Assembly (NCBI GenBank): GCA_937625935.1
Contig: OW569361.1
Span: 372,001-436,000, forward strand
Origin: Tetramitus jugosus
Taxonomy: Eukaryota; Heterolobosea; Eutetramitea; Acrasida; Vahlkampfiidae
DNA length: 64,000 bases
Direction: 5' to 3'
A program made the position numbers and the translations under genes. Positions 38,401-48,114 of this stretch are shown piece by piece; positions within the stretch are counted from its first letter, which is position 1; the number at the start of each line of letters is the position of its first letter. The notes below the pieces were generated by a model. The model saw only the letters and a program-made list of their open reading frames with translations, made no database searches and was not told the DNA's origin.

Positions 38401-39308
38401 CACAATCACGTGGTATCAATAATTTCAAGAAGGAAATCATGAAGCAATTCTACAACAAGTCGTCTGTGATGGAATCAGTGAAGGAACTCAATCCATATTT
38501 CGAAACATTCAAAGCCAAACTTACTGGAAGTACCGTAGACGACTTGTGGGAAGTTCGTCTCACTGAGCTCACAGTTTATGTGTACTTGTTCAGTGACGTC
38601 ATTCTGATTAAGGAAACCAATCTGATTCAAAAATTGGTAGGAAAGTTTTACTTGTATAGTCTACGAGGGGCCATGGTAGCTGAACGTGAACAGAATGAAG
38701 GCAATGAGAAGGAGTTCTCTTTGATTATTCGTGTTCAAACTCCCAGCACGAAACAATCATCAACAAAACTGTTAACGTTTATCTGTGAAGACAGAAGAGA
38801 TTGTCTTGCCTGGTACAATGCCGTCCAGAAAACAGTGGGTATATTGAATCCATCTGTAAATTTGGGCGACACTGAGAATGTTGACAGTGGAGACGAAGAA
38901 GAAGGTGTAGACATGGTCTTGGATCACGCCTATGAGAACTACGATCGAGAAAGTGTTCTCAAGTTCAGTGAAGATCTCAATACGAGCATGGAGCTTCCTT
39001 CACCGAGAGATAGTGGTTCGACAACACCTCGCGCTAGCGTGTCAGACGCCAATGCTAGCGATGATTCATTCCATTTGCCGGACCTGAGTGAAACACATAC
39101 AGAAGGACACGATCCTGTCGTACTATCACCACGCCACAATGCACCAACCACCACTTCCAGCACTTCCAATGCTACTTCTACCAGTACCACCAGTACGACT
39201 ACCAGTGGATTCAAAAAGAGATCCTACACTGGCAAGTACAGAAGCTCCAACCTGAGCCCTCCTGATAACAACGGTGATCCAACATCGAATGCACCCACCA
39301 GCAAATAA
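35412..39308 (+). CDS. LRR-RhoGEF (DH-PH) protein with N-terminal hydrophobic segment
   Basis: This 1298-residue single-exon protein begins MISFDVLIMVILTASTTI, a possible signal anchor. Residues 50-540 are disordered and acidic, Ser/Thr- and Gln-rich. Residues about 543-700 are leucine-rich repeats (LTLCNNNLLTCP, LVTLDLSHNYLSSV, LRELDLSYNKFEYIP, LTSLDVSHNSIYVI). Residues about 756-970 are a Dbl-homology domain (DLLDSERRFIRYMNVF, then LFLQNMESI-like CR2, and LESFLLLPIRRLSKY as CR3). A PH domain follows at about 990-1150 (VYLFSDVILIKETN, CLAWYNAVQKTV). DH-PH proteins activate Rho-family GTPases and drive actin remodelling; the LRRs add a targeting or regulatory surface. The tail is Ser/Thr-rich. 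Which Rho is used cannot be read from sequence. Confidence 0.85.
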   Translation: MISFDVLIMVILTASTTILYPSVFKHALRLLLHSFYALYSLPSQFEQMYMKEQQIQQIQQQQNQSSSNSKSNQVKQAEFDDMSELSENDEDDRSYFSMSDSEKSSSNVVSVSTSATNMLIQQSTTIRKRRLSTADLKTRVHLRFLRNQQQNDETVGNSPRRIDHKMWNDETNEEQLQQEEAEDESDSDDNDDDSCNESQEEDCQNEESAANSLSNAIATTITAKRQSLFKKTVDQEIQCDPMDFETLEMRTVLPFRHKNMPISHYKTIRTDIDTSDMLSYQGVRYRIPAPYELYDTRETERVVSGSKSKFTRVGGTVRHIHAATKHASVSTPTGTSGGALESEETSSHEVETQPEAPTTPTAPSSKVVGFRNRSKSLNLGVSTKASEPMSDVKPLARGNTVSNLEIETFKSNRVFRSAFVPRISTEHEEDGTESESEDLSTMTDTDDLVTTVNTPKPEIDSIQSPAHDSDDNSSVSRPLSDPVSPIMSQELNILYKIDMETILQQTESVSTSVSNQVLRILEHVKLTSDDCHPTDATGHLSNMKEKTTLTLCNNNLLTCPYSLMDAEQLVTLDLSHNYLSSVSNWMCESLKHTLTALSLCHNLLTDLPEKFSELKKLRELDLSYNKFEYIPHSVQQLPSLTSLDVSHNSIYVIAPGVCRLKHTLTELNFSYNNIMEVPEDLKNCRKLRYLKYSDNEIFYSSTSSVLNKISVEEVARKKPLRQRSHSSLLGALIGSNQSSRNVMNSSQSSLNTHLPSRILYLLDLLDSERRFIRYMNVFNDVYYVPLTTQLEELKKEHEFTISYNYLSVIIPSELYSILIFARAFLRSLLTKSGGMAFYESNPFVLANCEIGNIFLQNMESIRSLYVSYSILYDKAVDFLRELQRVNPEFDRYLKSRNRLPLCDGMSLESFLLLPIRRLSKYVDTLQNLLRVTPESHPDYVSTRKALKKMHKLVTIQQKNIFIINNKYKILELQRKLKVTDLLIPSRFLLKEGKLTLAQSRGINNFKKEIMKQFYNKSSVMESVKELNPYFETFKAKLTGSTVDDLWEVRLTELTVYVYLFSDVILIKETNLIQKLVGKFYLYSLRGAMVAEREQNEGNEKEFSLIIRVQTPSTKQSSTKLLTFICEDRRDCLAWYNAVQKTVGILNPSVNLGDTENVDSGDEEEGVDMVLDHAYENYDRESVLKFSEDLNTSMELPSPRDSGSTTPRASVSDANASDDSFHLPDLSETHTEGHDPVVLSPRHNAPTTTSSTSNATSTSTTSTTTSGFKKRSYTGKYRSSNLSPPDNNGDPTSNAPTSK

Positions 39309-39409
39309 ATTATTTTCATCCAACCGTGAGAATAAACATCATAATAGATGAAACCTAAACAACAACAAAGCTCATCACGTATTCGATTCACAAAACAAGG
39401 ACAAAGAGC

Positions 39410-41635
39410 ATGGTCGATCAACAACAAACAACGCTTGTAACAACGTCGCACCAACAAGAACAAGAACATCAAGATAATACTCAAAACAGCATAAAACACA
39501 ACAGTCATGATCACGTATCAAGCACAAAAAATGGAACACAACAGAGGCAACAACAACAAGAAACGATCGTGAAGCTTGCCGAGCGAAATTTGGTGCGTGC
39601 GATCGAGAAGTCGTTGACACAAGCTCAGAAACCCAACATTTCAGTGATCAAGCAACAGGAAATTCTTGCACAGCTGCATCAAGATATTTCGCAACCCATT
39701 GATGTCAAGTTCAAGAAATTACTCTCGCAGTACGGCCATTCTGGCGCGAAAGTCGGAGAAATAGAGGAGAAATTCGATCGGGAGAATCCATGCAATTATT
39801 TTTATGAGTTAATTAGCCGATATTATCTACGGAACGAGAGCAAGGCCAACGAGGTTCACTCATTAGCTTTTCATCACCTCATAACGAACCATCACTTTCC
39901 CTCAATCTATGCACTGTTGTTTCATCGATGGTTATTTGCTATTCCAAGTGATGGTGAACAGGGGCATCAGATGAGAAGGTTGACACTGAGTCGTTGTAAC
40001 ATTTTTCTCAAGGGAACCAATCGATTGTTCTGGAGCGATGTGGAGAACTACACGTTTCGCTACAAGAGCTTATTCTCCTTTTTGAAGCAGAGTGTCCTAT
40101 TGAACAGAGATTTGGATCAAATCTTTCAGTTTATGGAAATTCCGACTATGCCCCTGTCGTCATCGTCGACATCTACGGCAAGTCAACCTGATGTCGATGA
40201 AAAGAAGCGGATGGAGTTCAAAAGTAGTGGTGATCTGGGGTATCTGGGAGAGATGGGTGGTGATATTGATGTGAGAATTGGTGAGCGCAATGAACAGATT
40301 GTAAATGATGATCTGACTAAAGACACCTCTGAAGGTCATAAGGATGGACAGGAACAAGGAGAACAGAAAGAAGAAGAAGAAGAAGAAGAAGAGGATGATA
40401 TCTGTGATTCTCAGATTGGTCATCTCAAAAGATTCGATAAGATGAGTCGAGAGGAACAAATGGCTCGATTAACGAGTGAAGAATGGAATAAGAGACGATT
40501 GTCACAAACGGAAGACACGAGAGCTCAGTTTATGTTTGAAGAAGAACAAGTGAAACAAGCAATGCAAACTCTTCAGCAACAGAAACCTGATGAAAGTCGG
40601 TCTGCTTCATCGTCTTCTTCATCCTCTCCATCGTCGTCGTTGTCATCTCCAGCAGATAAGCCACAAAGCCATGAAGTTACATCAATCACCACAGACAATC
40701 TTCCGCTCAGAGATCAGGTTAACTCACCAGAACTGCAGTACTTGATGGACAAGACAAAGCAAATGAATGTGATTGAGAGCAAGAAGAGAGATCTGATATC
40801 ACTGGTTGCCAAGTATTTCTTTTATTACGAGGATAGAAATTCGAGAATGCAACTTCCGAATTACATCTATGAACTGGCCAACAAGTGCGCCTCAAAAATG
40901 TATCATATTGACTCCTATGAGAATATGAGCCATGAGGATGAGGATGAATATGACGAAATATCGCAATTGGATGAAGTTGGTGGATGGGCCAGTCTATTTA
41001 ACAACACTTCGGCCACTAGCCCCAACAGCAATAGTAGCATGATTGATTATCGACGGTTTTCTATCACTGATCCATCTTTCAACGAAATGTTCGAAGACTC
41101 GAGAGAGTTTGACACTTCGAACACATCCAAGGTACAACAAATGATATCAGACATATTCGTCACAGAAAACATTTTCCTACTCAGTGTTTTGAACAATGAG
41201 AAGATTCTTGTGTCGATTATGAATAATTTTAAGCTGTTTAAACAGTTAGACATTAGCAGTAAATGCAAGGTCAAGTTACAAGCAGCTCTCTATGCTGCAA
41301 CGAGGCCCGGACCACCCAATTATCCACCGAGAACTGTTCGACACAAAGCACAGGAAATTTTGGATGACTTGTTCCCCAAAGGCAGATACATTCGGTTCCT
41401 CATGAACTCATCATTTCGAGTGCTGCATCACTTCACATGGCCCATGTCCATACTCTACTGGTTCAAGGATCGAATTGAAAGTCTCTTTCGAATACCTCGT
41501 TCGATCACCACTACGATCAAGCATCACTTTGTATTTGATCCCAAACAGGTAGCAGCAACACCGGAAGCCAACGAACCAGAGGATGAAATCGACGAGGAAG
41601 ATCACTATTACCTGACCAAGTATGAATCTTTGTAA
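39410..41635 (+). CDS. Conserved protein of unknown function
   Basis: This 741-residue single-exon protein is one I cannot name. After a Gln/Thr-rich start there are two ordered blocks. The first (about residues 60-245) contains FDRENPCNYFYELISRYYL, FPSIYALLFHRWLF and FLKGTNRLFWSDV. The second (about 560-715) contains LKQLDIS-like KLFKQLDISSKCKV, ALYAATRPGPPNYPPRTVRH, LDDLFPKGRYIRFLMNSSF and VLHHFTWPMSILYW. The middle is low complexity with Glu, Ser and Gln runs. Block two is dense in Trp, Pro and aromatic residues, so it looks conserved; from memory some uncharacterised plant proteins share a similar YP-R-VRH...LFPxGR stretch, which I could not verify. Its stop is 26 bases from the convergent Hsp110 stop. 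Confidence 0.7.
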   Translation: MVDQQQTTLVTTSHQQEQEHQDNTQNSIKHNSHDHVSSTKNGTQQRQQQQETIVKLAERNLVRAIEKSLTQAQKPNISVIKQQEILAQLHQDISQPIDVKFKKLLSQYGHSGAKVGEIEEKFDRENPCNYFYELISRYYLRNESKANEVHSLAFHHLITNHHFPSIYALLFHRWLFAIPSDGEQGHQMRRLTLSRCNIFLKGTNRLFWSDVENYTFRYKSLFSFLKQSVLLNRDLDQIFQFMEIPTMPLSSSSTSTASQPDVDEKKRMEFKSSGDLGYLGEMGGDIDVRIGERNEQIVNDDLTKDTSEGHKDGQEQGEQKEEEEEEEEDDICDSQIGHLKRFDKMSREEQMARLTSEEWNKRRLSQTEDTRAQFMFEEEQVKQAMQTLQQQKPDESRSASSSSSSSPSSSLSSPADKPQSHEVTSITTDNLPLRDQVNSPELQYLMDKTKQMNVIESKKRDLISLVAKYFFYYEDRNSRMQLPNYIYELANKCASKMYHIDSYENMSHEDEDEYDEISQLDEVGGWASLFNNTSATSPNSNSSMIDYRRFSITDPSFNEMFEDSREFDTSNTSKVQQMISDIFVTENIFLLSVLNNEKILVSIMNNFKLFKQLDISSKCKVKLQAALYAATRPGPPNYPPRTVRHKAQEILDDLFPKGRYIRFLMNSSFRVLHHFTWPMSILYWFKDRIESLFRIPRSITTTIKHHFVFDPKQVAATPEANEPEDEIDEEDHYYLTKYESL

Positions 41636-41661
41636 ATAAGAATGGTGATTATTTATTGTAT

Positions 41662-44238
41662 TTACTCATTGGTGTCCATCTTTTCGTCAGACTTTTGTTC
41701 TTCCTGTTGTGCAGGTTGCTCAGCTGGCTTCTCTTCCTTCTTTGGTTCTTCCTTTGGAGGAGCTGGCTTTGGCTTGTTCACAATTGGTCTTGCGAAACTC
41801 CTCAACTCGTTAGTCTTCAAGTTGATGTTGTAGACGGTCAGAATTGGATCTTGAGTGTCCTTCAATGAGCTTTGCTTGTTCATGTTCTCGCGCAACCACT
41901 CTTCGGTCTCAGCAATCTTGTTGGCAACCTTGGCACGGTCTTCTTGACTAATGTGTGAATACCTTTCGTCTGTCGAGGTCACAAAGTCCTTGTACTCTTG
42001 GATGGCATCAAGCATATGGTTGATGGCAGTAGGACGCTCTTGATACTCTCTCTTTCTGTTCTCGATTGGATTTCCAATCTTTTGCAGCTCAGCCAACTTT
42101 TGTTGAGATTGTTGCTTGGTTGCGAACTCTCCCTCATCGTACAACCAATCTTCAGCAGATGTGAGAACACCTTCAAACTCGTCTCTGGCAGACTCTTCGA
42201 CAAACTTGCCCAATGCATCTTCGTCAAAGATCTTGTCCTTCATTTGGTAAATGTATGCTTCGACAGCGTTCTTTGCTTCCTCAGTCTCAGCAACTTCTCT
42301 GTCAGCAGCTCTCAACTTTTGCTCAACACCGACAAACTGTGCAAGTTCCTTTTCGCTCAACTCTTGAACATGAGGAGTGACAACCAAATCAGTTCTGATG
42401 GTCTTCTTCTTCTTGACAGTTCTATACTTCTTCTCTGCAGGTTGAGCTGGGGCTGCGTTGTCCTTTGCTTCTGCGTTTGCTTCAGTATTGGCAGCTGGTT
42501 GTTCAGTTGCTGGTGCTGGCTCCTCCTTGATTTCTTCTTGTTCTTCAACTTCAATCTCTTCGACTGCATGAGCCTCAACAATACCGACAATACCGTGAGT
42601 GTTGTGCTTGATGGTTACCTTGACATTGAGTGGAGTGTCTCTCTTTGGAACCTTGGAGATGGTGAATCTTCCAATGATTGGATTGGTTCCTTGTGGCAAA
42701 TCTTCTTGCTCAGCATAAGTCAAGTACAAATCGAAATCAGATGACCGCTTGAATGTCAACATCTTTGTGTTTGGTGTTGGATCAAACTTCTTGAAGACCA
42801 ATGAAGACTTCAGGGTTGGTGCATCGACAACACCCTCGCCAGCATCGATATCCATGGCGTCACCAGTTTGAGCTGCAGGAACCCATCCACAACTGATTGG
42901 GAAGTGAATGGAATCAACAACAGCAAACTTCTTTGCCAAGTGCATAGAGGTACTCATCATACCAGCAGTAATAGCAGCACCCTTGGCAATAGTTTCAGTA
43001 GCATTCAAAGTAGTCTTCACTGGTTGTTGGAACACTTCAGAAATGATGTGTCTCAATGCAGGGATGTAAGATGCACCACCAAACACCTCAACACTGGAGA
43101 TGCTCTTTGGATCAATCTTGCAATCAGCCAATGCCTTTCTGACTGGAACTTCGAATCTAGCGTGCAATGACTCTGCCATCTTCTCAAATTGCTCACGAGT
43201 AATTTGCAAGTTGATGTCCTTGTCGTTCATGAAGCACTCAATTCTCAATTGAACAACTGGATTTACACTCAAAATCTTCTTCAATCGATCGCATTCCTTT
43301 TGGAGTCTCATGAGGGCCTTGTGGTTTGTTCTTACATCCATTCCGTACACTCTTGCAATTTCATCAATAAAGAAATTGACCAAGATTTGTTCAAAGTCAC
43401 GAGCACCCAAGAAGCGATCAAATGCATTGGCCAAGACCTTGACTTGATCGTGCTTCAACTCAACAATGCTGACAGTGGTGTCGGCATGACCAACATCGAC
43501 AAAAGCAACGTTGAATGCTTGATTTTCTGGCAAATCCTTATAGATACCATACTCTACAGCAGCGGCACATGCGTCATTGACTAGTTTGACAACATTGAGA
43601 CCGGCAATTCTAGCAGCTTGCAAAACAGCTCTTCTCTGAGCGTCTAGGAAGTGAACTGGAATGGCAATGACCACATCACAGTGCTCAACAGACAACTCCT
43701 CTGCTTCGACGTACTTGCCCAATTGTGTAAACATCATGGCAAGGATCTGAACAGGAGTGAATTGACACTTTTCTCCTTTGTATTCAACTTCAGCAAGAAC
43801 AGAGTCGTTTGGTCCCTGTGTAATCTTGCATGGAATTTGTTCCAAGTCTGATGCTGGGATCTCAGAGTATCTGAGACCAATGAGTCTCTTGATTAGCATC
43901 ACAGTGTTTTGTGCATTAAATGTCAATTGTGAGACACCTGCCTCACCAACATGTCTAGTCTTGTCACCAAATGAGATCACAGTTCTATTATATTTTTGTG
44001 TCACCAAAAAAAAATGTGTGTGAAAAGAATGTGAGCGAGGTGTTAGCAAAGTGGATCAACACATGTGGCACATGAAAGCTTAAAGGTAAAAATGAAGCGA
44101 ATGATGTATATATAGAGTATGTGGTACGTACGGTGAGTATCTTCTAGAGAATTCGTTGGAGAGGACATTGATCCCACCTCTTCTTCCGACAGCGACAACA
44201 CAGTTGTCTGTTCCCAAATCAATTCCGATCACTGGCAT
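41662..44238 (-). CDS. Hsp110/Sse1-type heat shock protein (Hsp70 nucleotide exchange factor)
   Basis: Exons 44238-44132 and 43984-41662, with a 147-base intron (donor GTACGT, acceptor ATAG), give 809 residues; the join makes RRYSPTVISFGDKTRHVG, as in Hsp110. The N-terminus MPVIGIDLGTDNCVVAV carries the ATP phosphate loop. Family blocks include SVEVFGGASYIPALRHII (the Hsp110 form of VGGSTRIP), NDACAAAVEYGIYK and HFPISCGWVPA. After a short beta domain and an acidic, Pro/Ala/Glu-rich insert comes the long helical region (EAYIYQMKDKIFDEDAL, EDWLYDEGEFATK). Hsp110s are nucleotide exchange factors for Hsp70 and act in disaggregation. The tail is Pro/Glu/Lys-rich and ends KMDTNE, with no EEVD motif. 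Confidence 0.9.
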
Positions 44239-44731
44239 GTTTTAAAAAGTGGTGTGTTGTTGTTGAATAAAGGATCAAGCTAAGCTTATAGATCTAACCG
44301 AATGCTCTCGTTTTTAGTTTAGGTGTGTTGTTTGAAATTGTGGTGCTTTTATTGAAAGAAATTGGAGGCGAGAGTGACTCACCGCGGAACCTCAGCCAGG
44401 AATTTTGATCGTGTCGGAATACAACATCGGAAATGTTGGTGTAAACAAAACACGTGAAAGCGGAGGTATGGGTGAGGATGTCGCACATTGTAGCTTTGAA
44501 ACACGTGTGAAGATTGAGTGTATACACTCACAACACATTATTGAGTGTTGGGTGTGCAAGGATTGAGCAAGATCAAAAAAACTGATCATGATTCTTCAAC
44601 GTACTGGTTGAAGTTAAAAAATAGAGATACACTTCAACGGTCGGCTCTTTGATTTCCCTCCAAAAAGCTTGTTTTTGCCAACAAAGTCAATTCACGCCAA
44701 TCTTCTGACAGCAACACCACCTGAAAAAAAC
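44239..44731. promoter_or_regulatory. Divergent promoter region, Hsp110 / SWI3
   Basis: These 493 bases separate divergent starts. They hold two CACGTG E-boxes (44451-44456 and 44502-44507, the second inside ACACGTGT) and a perfect 16-base palindrome TGAGTGTATACACTCA at 44515-44530. No clear tandem heat-shock element (nGAAnnTTCn) is seen, which is notable beside an Hsp110 gene. Open frames here lack ATG or coding character. Confidence 0.5.
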
Positions 44732-47066
44732 ATGGCTGGCGCCAAAAAGAAAGCAACCTTGAACGAAACAAGCTTCTGGGAAGATAGAAGAGTCATCAAC
44801 AAATTGGATGAAATCGCAAAGGTATGTTGTTTTTGATGGATTATGATTCTACAAAAATGAACATAACCTCACACTGACACATCAACAAATGAATATATCT
44901 CAGAAATTAAGCAGTGATTTTTCTACAGAGGACATTAGCTCTCGTCAGTTGGCATCACTATGTGGTCAACTGGTCAAATGGATGGATCTCAATTTTGGTC
45001 AGAGTGCACCTGATGAGTTGAGAGGTTCATTCACCAAACTGCCTGCTCACTTGTTTCTCGATTTCAGTGAAAGTGGTTCCCTGTACAATATTTTAAAGGT
45101 TTGTTTTGAGTTTAAGGCTGAAAATGGTTGGAAAAAGTATGATTTTACATCGCAACCTAGATTTGACAATCATTTGAAGTTGTTGCAGATGATTCAAACA
45201 ACCATGTTCAACATGGGATTCGAAAAAGTGAAACAAGTATTTATTGCCGCAAATTTGTTCTCTGACAAGAGTGAGGTGGAGCAATTGTGTGCCATTGTGA
45301 ACAAATTGGCTGGTGGATCTCTAGTGATGGATGCTTCGATGGCAACTCACACGATTAGACCAGATTCAGACGACATGAAAAATAATGAGGAAGACACAAC
45401 ATTGACCATTGAGAGAGATGGACTCAAGTACAATCACATTGCGTATCAACCAGATAGTTTAAATGAACTCATACCTGCAGACAAGGAGGCAACTGGTATT
45501 ACATTGAGAACAAAGTCTGTGTGGACACTGTATGCACGGTACTTGCATGACAGTGTAAAGTACAATGAATGGTTGACTGAGAATGATTATGATTGTGAAG
45601 AGTCGTTGTCTTTGGATACTGCTTCGCCACAAGATGGTGTCACTAATGAATCAGTAGCTACTCCTACCGATTCAAAGTCCTCGGTAAATTCTAGTGGCAG
45701 AAGAAAGCGAAAGTTGAGTGATAAAAAGAGAACAGCAGAAGAAGGTTTGTATTTTACAACTACATGTGCACGCGCAATTCATGCGACTTCCAATTGAGAG
45801 AACAAATAAGCTAACATGTTGATAATTCTATGATTCGAAACAGCTAACATTCCAAGTGAAGCAGACGAGAGTTCAAAGAAGGCTAAACTGGAGTCAAGTG
45901 TACAGCCAGCATCATTTACAAATGGATCTCAAACTCCTTCGATTCCCTTATCAAGCACTGTCATCTTACCATCACATAGCTCGTGGTTTGATATGGAGGA
46001 GGTGCATGAGATTGAGAAAAGGGGATTGCCAGAGTTCTTTGATGGAAAGCAACCAGGAAAAACACCAGAGATTTATCAAAAGTATAGAAATTTTATGATT
46101 AACAACTACAGAAAGGACACTTCCATATATTTATCTGCCACTGAGTGTCGCAAGTACTTAACTGGTGATGTTTGTTCCATTATGCGAGTCCATAACTTTT
46201 TGGAGCATTGGGGATTGATCAACTATGGTGTCGACCCTCGCAACAAACCAATACCACAAATGGGTGCTCTGTCAGCTGCACACAATGTTGACACTGTGTA
46301 TCAAGATTACACAAAGCGAGAACCCCAGCAACCAACTGAAAAATTATTGATGTTGAATCCATCATCGAGCGCTCTCCAACAAAAGAGCACTATTCCACAA
46401 CCTCCACGAAGCGACTGGTCAGACGAAGAGACTCTGCGTTTGTTTGATGCTATTGCGAAGCACGGCGATAACTGGTCCGAAATTGCTTGTCATGTCAAGA
46501 CAAGATCCAAGGAAGAGTGCATCACTCACTTTTTACAACTACCAATTGAAGATCAATTCTTGCAGGAGTCCGATGGTCTGGCCAACAGCGCAGTGAGCAA
46601 GGTATCTGAAGAGAGATCTAACATTGAACCACCTCTTCCTTTTGCAGATTCTGGCAATCCCGTCATGTCTGTTGTGGCCTTCCTCTCTTCCATGGTTAGT
46701 CCTACTGTCGCCTCTGCGGCAGCAAGAGCAGCCTTAGAAGAGATGAACAAGGAAACCAATTTGAAAGACTTTAATGATAACTTTGATGTTCAAAAGTTAG
46801 ATATTAAGACTGCGTCTGCTGCTGCAATTGGTGCCGCTGCAGCCAAGGCCAAGAAATTGGTTGAACAAGAGGAGCGTGAGATTCAGAGACTTGTTGCGTT
46901 TGTAATTGAGAAACAGTTGAAGAAGCTTGAGGTCAAGATCAAACACTTTGAAGAACTCGAGTCGGCCATGGTGAAAGAAAAGGCTGAGTTGCAAAAGGCT
47001 CAAAGAGACCTGTTTGAAGAAAAGCAAGCTTTCTACAACCAACTTCAGGAAAATCAAAAGCTATAA
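44732..47066 (+). CDS. SWI3/SMARCC-type SWI/SNF subunit (SWIRM-SANT)
   Basis: Exons 44732-44821, 44904-45744 and 45844-47066 (introns of 82 and 99 bases, donors GTATGT and GTTTGT, phases 0 and 1) give 717 residues. The N-terminus SFWEDRRVINKLDEI matches the start of the SMARCC N-terminal module. Residues about 361-450 are a SWIRM domain (LPEFFDGKQPGKTPEIYQKY, ATECRKYLTGDVCSIMRVH). Residues about 499-546 are SANT (SDWSDEETLRLFDAIAKHG, NWSEIACHVKTRSKEECI). Ala-rich helices follow, and a C-terminal coiled coil at about 645-712 (LKKLEVKIKHFEELES) that would mediate dimerisation. SWI3/RSC8/SMARCC subunits scaffold SWI/SNF-family chromatin remodellers. The basic linker (RRKRKLSDKKR) before exon 3 is a likely nuclear signal. 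Confidence 0.88.
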
Positions 47067-47227
47067 ATCAACACAACTAAAATTTGGTTCTTTTCTTGTT
47101 GGTGCGTCACGAACTTCTTTCAAAAGTCCAACCCTGTTGGTTGTATTCCAATCACCAGAAAACTCCGCTGTGGAACGACAAGACCACAAGACTGTGCAGG
47201 ATAGAACTCACAACCCAAAAGTGAACC

Positions 47228-47980
47228 ATGCTGCTCATACCTTCTTTCCTAAAGAAAAAAAAGCAACAGTATCATCGATTCAATCTGTTGCAATTACCTG
47301 ATGACATCGTTGTCTCCATATTGACCTATTGTTGGCCTAATCAGGTCTGCCATTTCATGAACACTGTGATACTTGATGTGAAGTCACCCACGGCCAACCA
47401 CCTCTGGAAGCAAATGTGTCTCATCGCCTGTCCTCCATTGGCCCGTACCGTAGAACGATCACATAGGAGTGGCTCCCACTGGGCAGGGACCACCGCGAAA
47501 GCAACAAGAATGCTGACTGCAGGTCATAGCTATCGTTGGGAGATTGAGTTAAATCAATTTCAATTATTCACACTGCAGAATTTTAATCTTTCAATTGTGG
47601 GTGTCCTTCCATTCGGTGCTCAGTCCCATATAGGCATACTTGGATTGATTATTGGCCATGGTCGTGCGATTTACCACTCGGAACATGTTTTCCCTGAAGA
47701 TTCAAACCTTACAATTGAGCAAGGAGATGTAATTGAAATCGTGTTTGATATGACTCATAGCACGAAAGCCAATGATCAGACCTTAGAAAAGCTATTTTGT
47801 AAGGGTTTGATCTCACAGAGTCACAGAGCAGGAGCTCGAATGGAATTCTACTTGTTGAGAAACGAAGAACGAACTCTATTTCTTGTGATCAACAATATTC
47901 GAGGTCAAGAGTTCTATCCTGCAGTGTCCATGTATCCAGACACAACCATTACGATTCGGCCAAGTTCTAGGGTCATATGA
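47228..47980 (+). CDS. F-box/SPRY-like protein, shortened paralogue
   Basis: This 250-residue protein has an F-box-like start, LLQLPDDIVVSILTYC, then NHLWKQMCL, but it lacks the central F-box segment (LLRMAQVCRYMNN in the neighbour) and about 60 residues of linker. The C-terminal 150 residues form a SPRY/B30.2-like beta domain (LTAGHSYRWEIEL, GLIIGHGRAIYHSE, GDVIEIVFDMT, ARMEFYLLRNEERT). The adjacent downstream gene encodes a fuller paralogue. F-box proteins act as substrate receptors of SCF ubiquitin ligases; with the F-box interrupted this copy may no longer bind Skp1. The frame is intact, so it may be expressed, or it may be early in decay. Its TGA stop overlaps an in-frame-open ATG of the next frame (ATGA). 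Confidence 0.62.
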   Translation: MLLIPSFLKKKKQQYHRFNLLQLPDDIVVSILTYCWPNQVCHFMNTVILDVKSPTANHLWKQMCLIACPPLARTVERSHRSGSHWAGTTAKATRMLTAGHSYRWEIELNQFQLFTLQNFNLSIVGVLPFGAQSHIGILGLIIGHGRAIYHSEHVFPEDSNLTIEQGDVIEIVFDMTHSTKANDQTLEKLFCKGLISQSHRAGARMEFYLLRNEERTLFLVINNIRGQEFYPAVSMYPDTTITIRPSSRVI

Positions 47981-48114
47981 ACTCAGTCCTTTTGGTGTCT
48001 CCTTGTTTTCATTTGTTTCACACCCTACACCCCAAAATCAGTAGATCCATTCTCAATTCTGGAGAAAGTTCAGGTTGTTGCACAAAAGATCTGAAAAAAA
48101 CAAACCAGGGAGAG

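Noticed and set aside
44294..44589. Open frames upstream of Hsp110
   Set aside because: They lack start context and conserved features, and the Hsp110 start MPVIGIDLGT is unambiguous downstream, so the region is a promoter.
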